Part shown: piece by piece, positions 9,852-19,220 of the stretch
How the letters are laid out: every line of letters starts with the position of its first letter
Numbering within the stretch: position 1 is the first letter of the stretch
Source of the DNA: Pseudomonas baltica
GTDB lineage: Bacteria > Pseudomonadota > Gammaproteobacteria > Pseudomonadales > Pseudomonadaceae
Direction of reading: 5' to 3'
NCBI RefSeq assembly: GCF_031880315.1
Contig: NZ_CP134771.1
Span: 1,550,001 to 1,614,000 of the forward strand
DNA length: 64,000 bases
The notes under the pieces: model-generated
The model's database searches: none
Told to the model about the DNA's origin: nothing
What the model saw: only the letters and a program-made list of their open reading frames with translations
Position numbers and translations under genes: made by a program

Positions 9852-12506
9852 TCAAGCCAGGCTGGAGAGCATCTTGCGCGCTTCAGTGCGTTGCGCTTCG
9901 CTGCCTTCCTTGACCACCTCGTCGAGGATGTCGCGGGCGCCGTCGGCGTCCTGCATCTCGATATAGGCGCGGGCCAGGTCGAGTTTGGTGGTGACCTCAT
10001 CGGTACCCGCCAGAAAGTCGAACTCATCGTCCAGATCCTCGGCACCGGTACTGAGCCCGGGCTTGGCCATGGTCTGGGACAAGCGATCGAGCTCGGCGTT
10101 GACGTCATCCAGGTCGGAAGCGAATTTCTTCGACTCGACATCGTCGTCATCCGGCAGCGACAGGTCGAAGTCGGAGGACAGGTCGACCTCCTCCTTGACC
10201 GGCGGCACTACCGGCCTGGCCGGCTCGTCCAGAGTGCTCAGCGGCTCGGCAGTGTCCAGGTCGTCCACAGCAGACGGCGCCGGGTCGTCGGCGCCGAGGT
10301 CGAGATCGAAATCCGCCAGTTCGTCAGCCACTGCCTGTTGCTCGGCGGTGGAGCGCGCCAGCAGGGCATCGAAATCGCTGTCGGCGCTGTCCAACTCGTC
10401 GTCTGGCGTTGCGGTGAGAGGGTCGACGCCATCGAGGCTGAGGTCGAAGTCGGTGTCGAAGACATCACCGATCGGCTCGGGCGCGTCGCTGGCATCGTCT
10501 TCACTGAGCAGATCCTTGACGTACTGCGCGTCGAGCTCGGCAGCCACTGCGGCGGCGCTCAAGCCCAAGGCAGCGGCCCCTAGCATGGCTGGGTAGCGTT
10601 CCTTGAGGGCCTCGGCCTCGGCATGATTGCGACCGTTGGCGACCAACTGGCGCTCTTCGCCGACGAAGGCATCGCGGTCACCTTGCTGGGCGTAGACTTC
10701 CATCAGCTTGAGACGCAAATCACTGCGCTCCGGCTCACGGGCCACGGCAGCTTCGAGAATATCCGCGGCGTGGTTCAGGCGCCCATGATCGATGGCCCGC
10801 TCGGCTTCAAGCAACACGTCATCGGCGGCCGGGGCCACCACCAGCGAGGCCACCGACGGGGGCGTGTCGAGCGCCAGAGGCGGCGCCGGACGGTAAACCG
10901 CGTTGGTGGATTGCTCGTGCTGCTCGGAAGCTTGTGCCGCGGCAGCTGCCGCAGCCATTGCCGCAGACGTCAGACGCACATTAGGCGGAGTTTCCAGACC
11001 GTCAAAGGTGCCCGGAGGCATGTCGAAATCTTCTTCGCGATACAGCGGCTCATCGGTCAGCGCTGCCGCCATGCGCTTGTGCTTTTCCGCTTCGGCCAAC
11101 GCATTGCGTCGGCGTGCCAGCAGCAGTGCACCCAGCAACAGCAGCAACACCACGCCCCCGGCGATCAGGCCGTAGAGGATGGGGTTGCTGCGCATCTTGT
11201 CGAGCACGCCGGGCTGGGCCTCGGCGGGCACGACGACGGGTGTTTCGGTGGCGGGCGTTGGCGTGGCTGGCGCAGCGCTTGGCGCAGCTGGCGCGCCAGG
11301 CGTCAGGGTGGCATCGATCGGCGCTGTCGGCGCAGCACCTGGCGCAGTGCCGGGGGCCACGGCACCCTCGCCGCCAGGCGGCGTGGCCGGGGTAGCGGGC
11401 GCAGTGCTGCCGGGCGTCGCCGCGCCTGCGGCCGCTGCACCGGCTGCAGCACCCGCCGCGCTACCGGCATTGACGTCGATGCCGGCCGCTTGCAAACGAG
11501 CCAGTTGGTCGTTCTTGAGCTGAATCAGTTTTTGCAGTTTGTCGATCTGGCCTTGCAGATCGCCATTGCGGCTTTTCAGCTCGTCGTTGTTACGGCGCGT
11601 GGCGTCGAGATCTTCTTGAGTGGTCGCCAGCTTGTCGTTCAGCGCTCGCGCGTCCCCGGCGGCGCCCTTGCCGTTGGAACGGGCGCCCGAAACCAGGCTG
11701 AGCTTGTCTTGTTGAGCGTTGGCATCGGGCGCGGCATTGCCCGATCCACGGCGAGTGGCATCGAGCTGTTGCGCGCGTGGCCCCAGGCGCCGGCCATCAC
11801 GCCAGGCAGCGTTCTGCTTGGCCACTTCGGCGATGGCATCGTTTTGCGGCAGCGCGGTGGCTTGCTGGCCGTCTGGCAGACGCAGGACCTGGCCGGACTT
11901 GAGACGGTTGATGTTGGCGTCGATAAAGGCGTCCGGGTTGAGTGCCTGAATCGCCAGCATGGTCTGCTGCACCGACGCGCCGTTGCGATAGCGCGCCGCG
12001 ATTTCCCACAGGGTATCGCGGGCGGTGGTGGTGTACTGGCTGGTAGCGTTGGCGCCCGTGACCGCCGGGCGTGGCGCGTTCTGCGCGGCGGCGGCTTGCG
12101 GCGAGAAGCGCGCCGGGTCGACCAGCACGCTGTAGTCACGCATCAGCCGACCGGCAGGATAGACCACTTGCACGAGGAACTTGACCATCGGCGCCGACAA
12201 CGGCTGGCTCGACGTCACGCGGATGACGCTGCGGCCAGTGGCATTGATGACCGGCGTGAACACCAGGTCATTGAGATAACCGTCGCGGCTCACCCCGGCC
12301 TTGGCGAAGGCGTCTGGCGGCGCCAGCGTCGGCACCACCTCGGCGGCTGTAAGGTCGCGCACGTCGCGCAGCTCGATCTCGGCCAGCAACGGTTGATTGG
12401 CCGTTGACTTCAGGGTCAGTTCGCCCAGCACCAGCGCCTGCGCCATACCGGATGACAACGCCGAAGCGGCGGCTATTGCTAACACCAGTTTGCGAACGTG
12501 AACCAT
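9852..12506 (-). CDS. fimV: FimV/HubP-type polar assembly protein
   Basis: A large inner-membrane protein (884 residues) that binds peptidoglycan and organises the pole for type IV pili and twitching. From the ATG at 12506 there is a signal peptide (about 1-24, cleavage near AQA). The N-terminal FimV domain follows, then a LysM (TARDTLWEIAARYRNG, about 170-225), a coiled coil (about 285-335) and an Ala/Pro linker. A membrane segment ILYGLIAGGVVLLLLLGALL lies near residue 435. An acidic cytoplasmic domain ends in the conserved TPR-like FimV C-terminus (LDLARAYIEMQDADGARDIL). Upstream ATG codons precede the signal peptide and were not used. Confidence 0.95.
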   Translation of the reverse strand: MVHVRKLVLAIAAASALSSGMAQALVLGELTLKSTANQPLLAEIELRDVRDLTAAEVVPTLAPPDAFAKAGVSRDGYLNDLVFTPVINATGRSVIRVTSSQPLSAPMVKFLVQVVYPAGRLMRDYSVLVDPARFSPQAAAAQNAPRPAVTGANATSQYTTTARDTLWEIAARYRNGASVQQTMLAIQALNPDAFIDANINRLKSGQVLRLPDGQQATALPQNDAIAEVAKQNAAWRDGRRLGPRAQQLDATRRGSGNAAPDANAQQDKLSLVSGARSNGKGAAGDARALNDKLATTQEDLDATRRNNDELKSRNGDLQGQIDKLQKLIQLKNDQLARLQAAGIDVNAGSAAGAAAGAAAAGAATPGSTAPATPATPPGGEGAVAPGTAPGAAPTAPIDATLTPGAPAAPSAAPATPTPATETPVVVPAEAQPGVLDKMRSNPILYGLIAGGVVLLLLLGALLLARRRNALAEAEKHKRMAAALTDEPLYREEDFDMPPGTFDGLETPPNVRLTSAAMAAAAAAAQASEQHEQSTNAVYRPAPPLALDTPPSVASLVVAPAADDVLLEAERAIDHGRLNHAADILEAAVAREPERSDLRLKLMEVYAQQGDRDAFVGEERQLVANGRNHAEAEALKERYPAMLGAAALGLSAAAVAAELDAQYVKDLLSEDDASDAPEPIGDVFDTDFDLSLDGVDPLTATPDDELDSADSDFDALLARSTAEQQAVADELADFDLDLGADDPAPSAVDDLDTAEPLSTLDEPARPVVPPVKEEVDLSSDFDLSLPDDDDVESKKFASDLDDVNAELDRLSQTMAKPGLSTGAEDLDDEFDFLAGTDEVTTKLDLARAYIEMQDADGARDILDEVVKEGSEAQRTEARKMLSSLA

Positions 12507-12575
12507 GGTCTCAATCCTTGTCTGAACATTCCTCGGCAAGCGAGATACTTTATACAAAGTGTTGCCAAGTATCTT

Positions 12576-13577
12576 TTACACAAGGTCTTTTATCAACAAT
12601 TCAGCCAACTGCACAGCGTTGAGTGCGCCACCTTTGCGGACGTTGTCGACGGTGGCCCACAAATTCAATTCATCCGGGTCATCGACGCCCGTGCGCAAAC
12701 GGCCGACATAGACCACATCCTGCCCCACGGCATCGCCTACCGGGGTCGGGAAATCGTCGTTTTCAACCCGCTCGATACTGGCCGCGCAATCCAGCGCGGC
12801 GGTCACTTTGGCCAGATCGACCGGGCCGCCAGTGCGCAATGAAACGGTAAAGCTGTCGCCAAAGAACACCGGCACCTGGATGCAACTGACTGAAACCTTC
12901 AGTAAAGGCATATCCAGCAATTCGCGCAATTCGCTGACCACACGTCTTTCAATATTCAGATGGCCTTGGGTGTCCGGCTTGCCGACCTGAGGCAGCACGT
13001 TGAAGGCCACCTGCCGGTCGAAAAAACGCGGCTCCAGCGGGCGGACATTGAGCAACTCGGCGGTTTGCCGGGCCAGCTCGCTGACGGCTTCACGGCCCAG
13101 GGCAGAGATCGCCAGGCAAGCGGTGACCGTGACCTGCTGCAATTGCAGGTGCTCGCGCAATGGGGCCAGCAATACGGCCAGCGCGACGGCGGTGGAGCCA
13201 GGGCTGGCGATATGCACCGGCGTGGGCAGATCTGCCAAACGCTGGCTGTTGGCCTCTGGCACCAGATTCGGTACACCGGCGTCGGCAGCCAGATCGATGA
13301 TCGTGCAACCCGCCGCGCGCGCGCGCTCACTGAAGCTGCGGCTTACCGCCGGGCCGGCGGCAAAGAACACCAAGCGCACCTGGGCGAAGTTGAAATCATC
13401 GACCTCGCGCACCCGCACGTTCTTGCCGCGGAACGCCACCGAAGCGCCGGCCGACTCGCTGCTGGCCAGCAAATGCAGGGCCCCTACCGGGAAGTCGCGC
13501 TCTTCAAGGACCTGCACCAGGGTTTCGCCCAACGTGCCGGTGGCGCCGACGATGGCGATATCGAAAGTCTGGGTCAT
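12576..13577 (-). CDS. Aspartate-semialdehyde dehydrogenase paralogue (USG-1-like)
   Basis: Related to Asd along its whole 333 residues: Rossmann motif IVGATGTLGETLVQVL at the N-terminus and VTACLAISALGREAVSELARQT in the dimerisation half. Where active Asd of the V. cholerae/E. coli type has NPNCST, this protein has SPGSTA, so the catalytic cysteine is replaced by Ser128 by my reading. It is probably not a functional dehydrogenase. A second, cysteine-containing asd lies just upstream. The asd-like/asd/fimV neighbourhood is known from P. aeruginosa. Function unknown. Confidence 0.85.
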   Translation of the reverse strand: MTQTFDIAIVGATGTLGETLVQVLEERDFPVGALHLLASSESAGASVAFRGKNVRVREVDDFNFAQVRLVFFAAGPAVSRSFSERARAAGCTIIDLAADAGVPNLVPEANSQRLADLPTPVHIASPGSTAVALAVLLAPLREHLQLQQVTVTACLAISALGREAVSELARQTAELLNVRPLEPRFFDRQVAFNVLPQVGKPDTQGHLNIERRVVSELRELLDMPLLKVSVSCIQVPVFFGDSFTVSLRTGGPVDLAKVTAALDCAASIERVENDDFPTPVGDAVGQDVVYVGRLRTGVDDPDELNLWATVDNVRKGGALNAVQLAELLIKDLV

Positions 13578-13677
13578 GGGCTAATCCTCGAGCGTTACAG
13601 GGGGCGGCACTTTATCGGGAATGGGAGTGGATTGGAAATCCCGCGTCCACTTGCAGCCCCCAGCAAATTCGCCACAA

Positions 13678-13709
13678 AAAAACCCGCGACTCCGGGGAGG
13701 CGCGGGCTA
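13678..13709 (-). terminator. Rho-independent terminator after asd
   Basis: On the minus strand a GCCCGCG/CGCGGG(T) hairpin is followed by seven T. It lies 19 bases past the asd stop and separates asd from the USG-1-like gene. Confidence 0.8.
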
Positions 13710-13727
13710 TTTGTCATACAGCAGCGA

Positions 13728-14840
13728 TCAACGCTCCAGCAGGATCCGCAACATGCGGCGCAGCGGTTCGGCCGCGCCCCACAGCAGCTGGTCACCAACG
13801 GTGAACGCGCCCAGGTACTGCGAACCCATGTTCAGCTTGCGCAGACGCCCTACCGGAATGTTCAACGTGCCGGTCACCTTGGTCGGCGACAGTTCCTGCA
13901 TGCTGATTTCACGCTGGTTGGGTACCAGTTTCACCCAAGGGTTGTGCTGGCTGATCATGCCTTCGATGTCGGCGATCGGCACATCCTTGTTGAGCTTGAT
14001 GGTCAGCGCCTGGCTGTGGCAACGCATGGCACCGATGCGCACGCAGATACCGTCGACCGGGATCGGGCTCTTGAAGCGACCGAGGATCTTGTTGGTCTCG
14101 GCCTGGGCCTTCCATTCTTCACGGCTCTGGCCGTTCGGCAGTTCCTTGTCGATCCAGGGAATCAGGCTGCCGGCCAGGGGCACGCCGAAATTCTCGGTCG
14201 GGTAGGCCTCGCTGCGCATGGCTTCGGCCACTTTGCGGTCGATGTCGAGGATGGCGCTGGCCGGATTGGCCAGTTCATCGGCGACGGCCGCGTGGGTCGC
14301 GCCCATCTGCTTGATCAGCTCGCGCATGTTCTGCGCGCCGGCACCCGAAGCGGCCTGGTAGGTCATGGCACTCATCCATTCCACCAGACCGGCCTCGAAC
14401 AGGCCGCCCAGGCCCATCAGCATCAAGCTGACGGTGCAGTTGCCGCCAATGAAATTCCTGGTACCGGCATCCAGTTGCTGGTCGATGACCCGGCGGTTGA
14501 CCGGATCGAGGACGATGACCGCATCATCCTGCATGCGCAGGCTCGAGGCAGCATCGATCCAGTAACCCTGCCAGCCGGCTTCACGCAGCTTGGGGAACAC
14601 TTCGCTGGTGTAGTCGCCGCCTTGGCAGGTGAGGATCACGTCCAGGGTTTTCAGTTCGTCGATGCTGTAAGCGTCCTTGAGCGGAGCAATATCCTTGCCC
14701 ACTGCAGGGCCTTGGCCGCCCACATTGGAAGTGGTGAAGAACACCGGCTCGATCAGGTCGAAATCACCTTCTTCGAGCATCCGCTGCATAAGCACGGAAC
14801 CGACCATTCCACGCCAACCGATCAGACCTACACGTTTCAT
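13728..14840 (-). CDS. asd: Aspartate-semialdehyde dehydrogenase
   Basis: Reduces beta-aspartyl phosphate to aspartate semialdehyde, feeding lysine, threonine, methionine and diaminopimelate for the cell wall. N-terminal [18 protein letters not shown] is the NADP motif. The catalytic cysteine is in [18 protein letters not shown] near residue 134, and the substrate arginine region appears as [16 protein letters not shown]. Length 370 matches the gamma-proteobacterial form. It has its own terminator and is separated from leuB by another. Confidence 0.96.
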   Translation of the reverse strand: MKRVGLIGWRGMVGSVLMQRMLEEGDFDLIEPVFFTTSNVGGQGPAVGKDIAPLKDAYSIDELKTLDVILTCQGGDYTSEVFPKLREAGWQGYWIDAASSLRMQDDAVIVLDPVNRRVIDQQLDAGTRNFIGGNCTVSLMLMGLGGLFEAGLVEWMSAMTYQAASGAGAQNMRELIKQMGATHAAVADELANPASAILDIDRKVAEAMRSEAYPTENFGVPLAGSLIPWIDKELPNGQSREEWKAQAETNKILGRFKSPIPVDGICVRIGAMRCHSQALTIKLNKDVPIADIEGMISQHNPWVKLVPNQREISMQELSPTKVTGTLNIPVGRLRKLNMGSQYLGAFTVGDQLLWGAAEPLRRMLRILLER

Positions 14841-14858
14841 CGCAACTACACCTTCAAC

Positions 14859-14891
14859 AAAAAGTGGGCCGCTGCCTGTTGCAGCGGGCCC
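14859..14891 (-). terminator. Terminator between leuB and asd
   Basis: On the minus strand a GC-rich stem (GGGCCCGCTGC paired with GCAGCGGCCC, one bulged base, loop AACAG) is followed by ACTTTTTG. It sits six bases after the leuB stop. Confidence 0.75.
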
Positions 14892-14897
14892 AAGAGA

Positions 14898-15980
<1,083 letters not shown>

Positions 15981-16027
15981 GGGTTCCTCGTTGTTCTGCT
16001 GAATTTGAAGCGTTTCATGACATGTTC

Positions 16028-16060
16028 ATCGACTGGGAGGGCTTGCCCGCGAAGCTTTTG
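16028..16060. repeat. REP-like fragment between leuD and leuB
   Basis: GGGAGGGCTTGCCCGCGAAGC matches one arm of the REP consensus seen elsewhere in the window. It fills most of the short gap after leuD. Confidence 0.5.
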
Positions 16061-16063
16061 ACC

Positions 16064-16705
16064 TTAGTCGCGGAACAGCCACGGCTGGCTGGCGCGATGC
16101 TTGCTCTCGAAGGTGGCGATCGCGTCGCCATCCATCAGGGTCAAGCCGATGTCATCGAGGCCGTTGAGCAGGCAATGCTTGCGGAACTCGTCGATCTCGA
16201 ACTTGTGCGTCTGGCCATCGGGGCGAGTGACGGTCTGGCTGGCCAGATCGACCTGCAGCTGATAACCCGGGTTGGCTTCGACCTGCTTGAACAGCTCATC
16301 GACTTCGGCGTCGCTGAGAATGATCGGCAGCAGACCGTTCTTGAAGCTGTTGTTGAAGAAGATATCGGCATAGCTCGGCGCGATCACGCAGCGAAAGCCG
16401 TACTCGTCCAGGGCCCATGGGGCGTGCTCGCGGCTCGAACCGCAACCGAAGTTCTCCCGGGCCAGCAGCACGCTGGCGCCTTGGTAACGCTCGTGGTTGA
16501 GGACGAAGTCCTTGTTCAGCGGGCGCTTGGAGTTGTCCTGGTAGGGCTGGCCCACGTCGAGGTAGCGCCATTCGTCGAACAGGTTGGGACCGAAACCAGT
16601 GCGCTTGATCGACTTCAAGAACTGCTTGGGAATGATCTGGTCGGTGTCGACGTTGGCGCGATCCAGAGGCACGACCAGGCCGGTGACTTGAGTAAAGGCT
16701 TTCAT
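16064..16705 (-). CDS. leuD: 3-isopropylmalate dehydratase small subunit
   Basis: Swivelling small subunit of isopropylmalate isomerase, partner of LeuC, 213 residues. [31 protein letters not shown] is the conserved start, so I use ATG 16705, not the longer open frame. [16 protein letters not shown] near residue 80 is the family signature. The start overlaps the leuC stop by four bases (ATGA), so the two subunits are translationally coupled. Confidence 0.97.
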   Translation of the reverse strand: MKAFTQVTGLVVPLDRANVDTDQIIPKQFLKSIKRTGFGPNLFDEWRYLDVGQPYQDNSKRPLNKDFVLNHERYQGASVLLARENFGCGSSREHAPWALDEYGFRCVIAPSYADIFFNNSFKNGLLPIILSDAEVDELFKQVEANPGYQLQVDLASQTVTRPDGQTHKFEIDEFRKHCLLNGLDDIGLTLMDGDAIATFESKHRASQPWLFRD

Positions 16706-18135
16706 GCTGCGTTCCCCTGAGTCAATTCGCGCACATCGATAAAGCGGCCGGTGACGGCAGCGGCGGCGGCCATGGCCGGGCTCACCAGGTGGGTACGGCC
16801 ACCGGCGCCCTGACGGCCTTCGAAGTTGCGGTTGCTGGTCGATGCACAATGCTCGCCCGACTCCAGGCGGTCAGGGTTCATTGCCAGGCACATCGAGCAG
16901 CCGGGTTCACGCCATTCGAAACCGGCTTCGACGAAGATCTTGTCCAGCCCTTCTTTTTCGGCCTGGGCTTTCACCAGGCCCGAGCCGGGCACCACGATGG
17001 CCTGCTTGATGGTCGCGGCGACCTTGCGGCCCTTGGCGATCTCGGCGGCGGCGCGCAGGTCTTCGATGCGCGAGTTGGTGCACGAGCCGATGAACACGCG
17101 ATCGAGCTGGATATCGGTGATCGCCTGATTGGCGGTCAGGCCCATGTATTTGAGGGCGCGCTCGATGGAGCCACGCTTGATCAGATCACGCTCCTGGGCT
17201 GGGTCCGGCACGTTCTGATCGACAGCCAGGACCATCTCGGGCGAAGTACCCCAGCTGACTTGCGGCTTGATCTGCGTAGCGTCGAGTTCGACCACGGTGT
17301 CGAACACCGCGTCGGCGTCGGTGACCAGGTCTTTCCAGGCTTCTACTGCCTTGGTCCAGTCCTCGCCCTTGGGCGCGAACGGACGGCCTTCGACGTAGGC
17401 CACGGTTTTTTCGTCCGCCGCCACCAGGCCCACACGGGCGCCGGCTTCGATGGACATGTTGCAGATGGTCATGCGGCCTTCGACCGACAGGTCGCGGATG
17501 GCGCTGCCGGCGAACTCGATGGCATGGCCGTTACCGCCAGCGGTGCCAATCTTGCCGATCACGGCCAGGACGATGTCTTTGGCGGTCACGCCGGCCGGCA
17601 ATTGGCCTTCGACGCTGACCAGCATGTTTTTCATCTTCTTGGCGACCAGACACTGGGTGGCAAGCACGTGCTCGACCTCGGAAGTGCCGATGCCGTGGGC
17701 CAGGGCCCCGAAGGCGCCGTGGGTCGAGGTATGCGAGTCACCGCAGACCACCGTCATGCCCGGCAAGGTCGCGCCCTGCTCCGGGCTGATGACATGGACG
17801 ATGCCTTGGCGCACGTCGTTCATCTTGAATTCGGTGATGCCGTATTCGTCGCAGTTGTCGTCGAGGGTCTGCACTTGCAGGCGCGAGACCTGGTCGGCGA
17901 TGGCTTCGATTCCGCCCTTGCGCTCCGGTGTGGTCGGCACGTTGTGGTCCGGCGTGGCGATGTTGGCGTCGATGCGCCAGGGCTTGCGCCCGGCCAGGCG
18001 CAGGCCTTCGAAGGCCTGCGGCGAGGTCACTTCGTGAATGATGTGACGATCGATATAAATCAGCGCCGAGCCATCGTCGCGCTGTTTGACCAAGTGCGAA
18101 TCCCAGAGCTTGTCGTAGAGCGTTTTGCCAGCCAT
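16702..18135 (-). CDS. leuC: 3-isopropylmalate dehydratase large subunit
   Basis: Aconitase-family [4Fe-4S] subunit of 477 residues that isomerises 2- to 3-isopropylmalate. The three cluster cysteines are in GSCTNSR (about 347) and GCSMCLAMN (about 407-410). [17 protein letters not shown] and [21 protein letters not shown] are family signatures. I start at [14 protein letters not shown] (18135); an ATG five codons upstream is less conserved. The LysR gene at 18267 diverges from it. Confidence 0.97.
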   Translation of the reverse strand: MAGKTLYDKLWDSHLVKQRDDGSALIYIDRHIIHEVTSPQAFEGLRLAGRKPWRIDANIATPDHNVPTTPERKGGIEAIADQVSRLQVQTLDDNCDEYGITEFKMNDVRQGIVHVISPEQGATLPGMTVVCGDSHTSTHGAFGALAHGIGTSEVEHVLATQCLVAKKMKNMLVSVEGQLPAGVTAKDIVLAVIGKIGTAGGNGHAIEFAGSAIRDLSVEGRMTICNMSIEAGARVGLVAADEKTVAYVEGRPFAPKGEDWTKAVEAWKDLVTDADAVFDTVVELDATQIKPQVSWGTSPEMVLAVDQNVPDPAQERDLIKRGSIERALKYMGLTANQAITDIQLDRVFIGSCTNSRIEDLRAAAEIAKGRKVAATIKQAIVVPGSGLVKAQAEKEGLDKIFVEAGFEWREPGCSMCLAMNPDRLESGEHCASTSNRNFEGRQGAGGRTHLVSPAMAAAAAVTGRFIDVRELTQGNAA

Positions 18136-18208
18136 CAGACGGTTCCTCATCAGCTTCTTTCTGCGCCAATAACCACTTGGCTTGTGGGGTAGATGGTAAG
18201 AGGTTAGA

Positions 18209-18248
18209 TTGGATAACTCAAATTCATAATTTTTATGCTTTGGATAAC
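18209..18248. promoter_or_regulatory. Candidate regulator-binding region between leuC and lysR
   Basis: TTGGATAAC occurs twice in direct orientation (18209-18217 and 18240-18248), 31 bases apart, three helical turns. Between them lies the inverted repeat CATAA-TTT-TTATG (18225-18237). The region is AT-rich unlike its surroundings. Placement between a LysR gene and its divergent neighbour suggests the binding region for that LysR protein. Confidence 0.45.
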
Positions 18249-18266
18249 CAAAAGGAATTCGAGCCG

Positions 18267-19157
18267 GTGGACTTCGCCAATCTAAATGCCTTCATCGCCA
18301 TCGCCGAGTACGGCAGCTTCTCCGGCGCCGGGGAACGTCTGCATCTGACCCAACCGGCCGTCAGCAAACGCATCGCCAGCCTCGAACAGCAACTCAATGT
18401 ACGCCTGTTCGACCGGCTTGGGCGCGAAGTCAGCCTGACGGAGGCCGGGCGCGCCCTGTTGCCCCGCGCCTACCAGATCCTCAATGTACTGGACGACACC
18501 CGCCGCGCACTGACCAACCTGACCGGCGAAGTCAGCGGCCGCCTGACCCTCGCCACCAGCCATCACATCGGCCTGCATCGCCTGCCCCCAGTCCTGCGGG
18601 CTTTTACCCGGCGGTATCCGGCGGTGGCCCTGGACATCCAGTTTCTCGACTCCGAGACCGCTTACGAGGAAATCCTTCACGGCCGCGCGGAACTGGCGGT
18701 CATCACCCTCGCCCCGGACCCGCACCCCCTGGTAAAGGCTATCCCGGTGTGGGACGACCCGCTGGACTTCGTGGTCTCGGCCGAGCATCAGTTGGCGACC
18801 CAGCCCCAGGTCAGCCTCGAGGAGATCGCCCGGCACCCCGCGGTATTCCCTGGCACCAACACCTTCACCCACCATATCGTGCGTCGGCATTTCGAGGTCC
18901 AGGGCCTGGCACCGAACATTTCGATGAGCACCAATTACCTCGAAACCATCAAGATGATGGTATCCATCGGGTTGGCCTGGAGCGTCCTGCCGCGCACCAT
19001 GCTCGACGAGCAGGTCGCCGCCATTCACTTACCCGACATGCAGCTGCGCCGCCAGCTAGGCTACATCCTGCACACCGAACGAACGCTCTCCAACGCGGCT
19101 CGGGCGTTCATGGCGCTACTTGATGCCGAAGTGGTACTTGACGCCGCCCCGGCTTGA
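18267..19157 (+). CDS. LysR family transcriptional regulator
   Basis: A 296-residue LysR protein. The N-terminal winged HTH runs about residues 1-60 ([39 protein letters not shown]). The effector domain follows from about 90 ([24 protein letters not shown]). The start is taken as GTG 18267 (VDFANLN), with AAGGA about 11 bases upstream; the in-frame ATG further up would add 30 unconserved residues. It diverges from leuCDB, so control of leucine synthesis is plausible but not shown. Confidence 0.9.
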   Translation: MDFANLNAFIAIAEYGSFSGAGERLHLTQPAVSKRIASLEQQLNVRLFDRLGREVSLTEAGRALLPRAYQILNVLDDTRRALTNLTGEVSGRLTLATSHHIGLHRLPPVLRAFTRRYPAVALDIQFLDSETAYEEILHGRAELAVITLAPDPHPLVKAIPVWDDPLDFVVSAEHQLATQPQVSLEEIARHPAVFPGTNTFTHHIVRRHFEVQGLAPNISMSTNYLETIKMMVSIGLAWSVLPRTMLDEQVAAIHLPDMQLRRQLGYILHTERTLSNAARAFMALLDAEVVLDAAPA

Positions 19158-19220
19158 GTGGGAAAAGCATGACTTGAGGTTTCATGCGCAGGCAACTGGC
19201 AGCAATAAGGTTCGCGATCG

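Noticed and set aside
10623-12407. Long plus-strand frame opposite fimV
   Set aside because: It mirrors the Ala/Pro-rich FimV linker and has no recognisable protein features.
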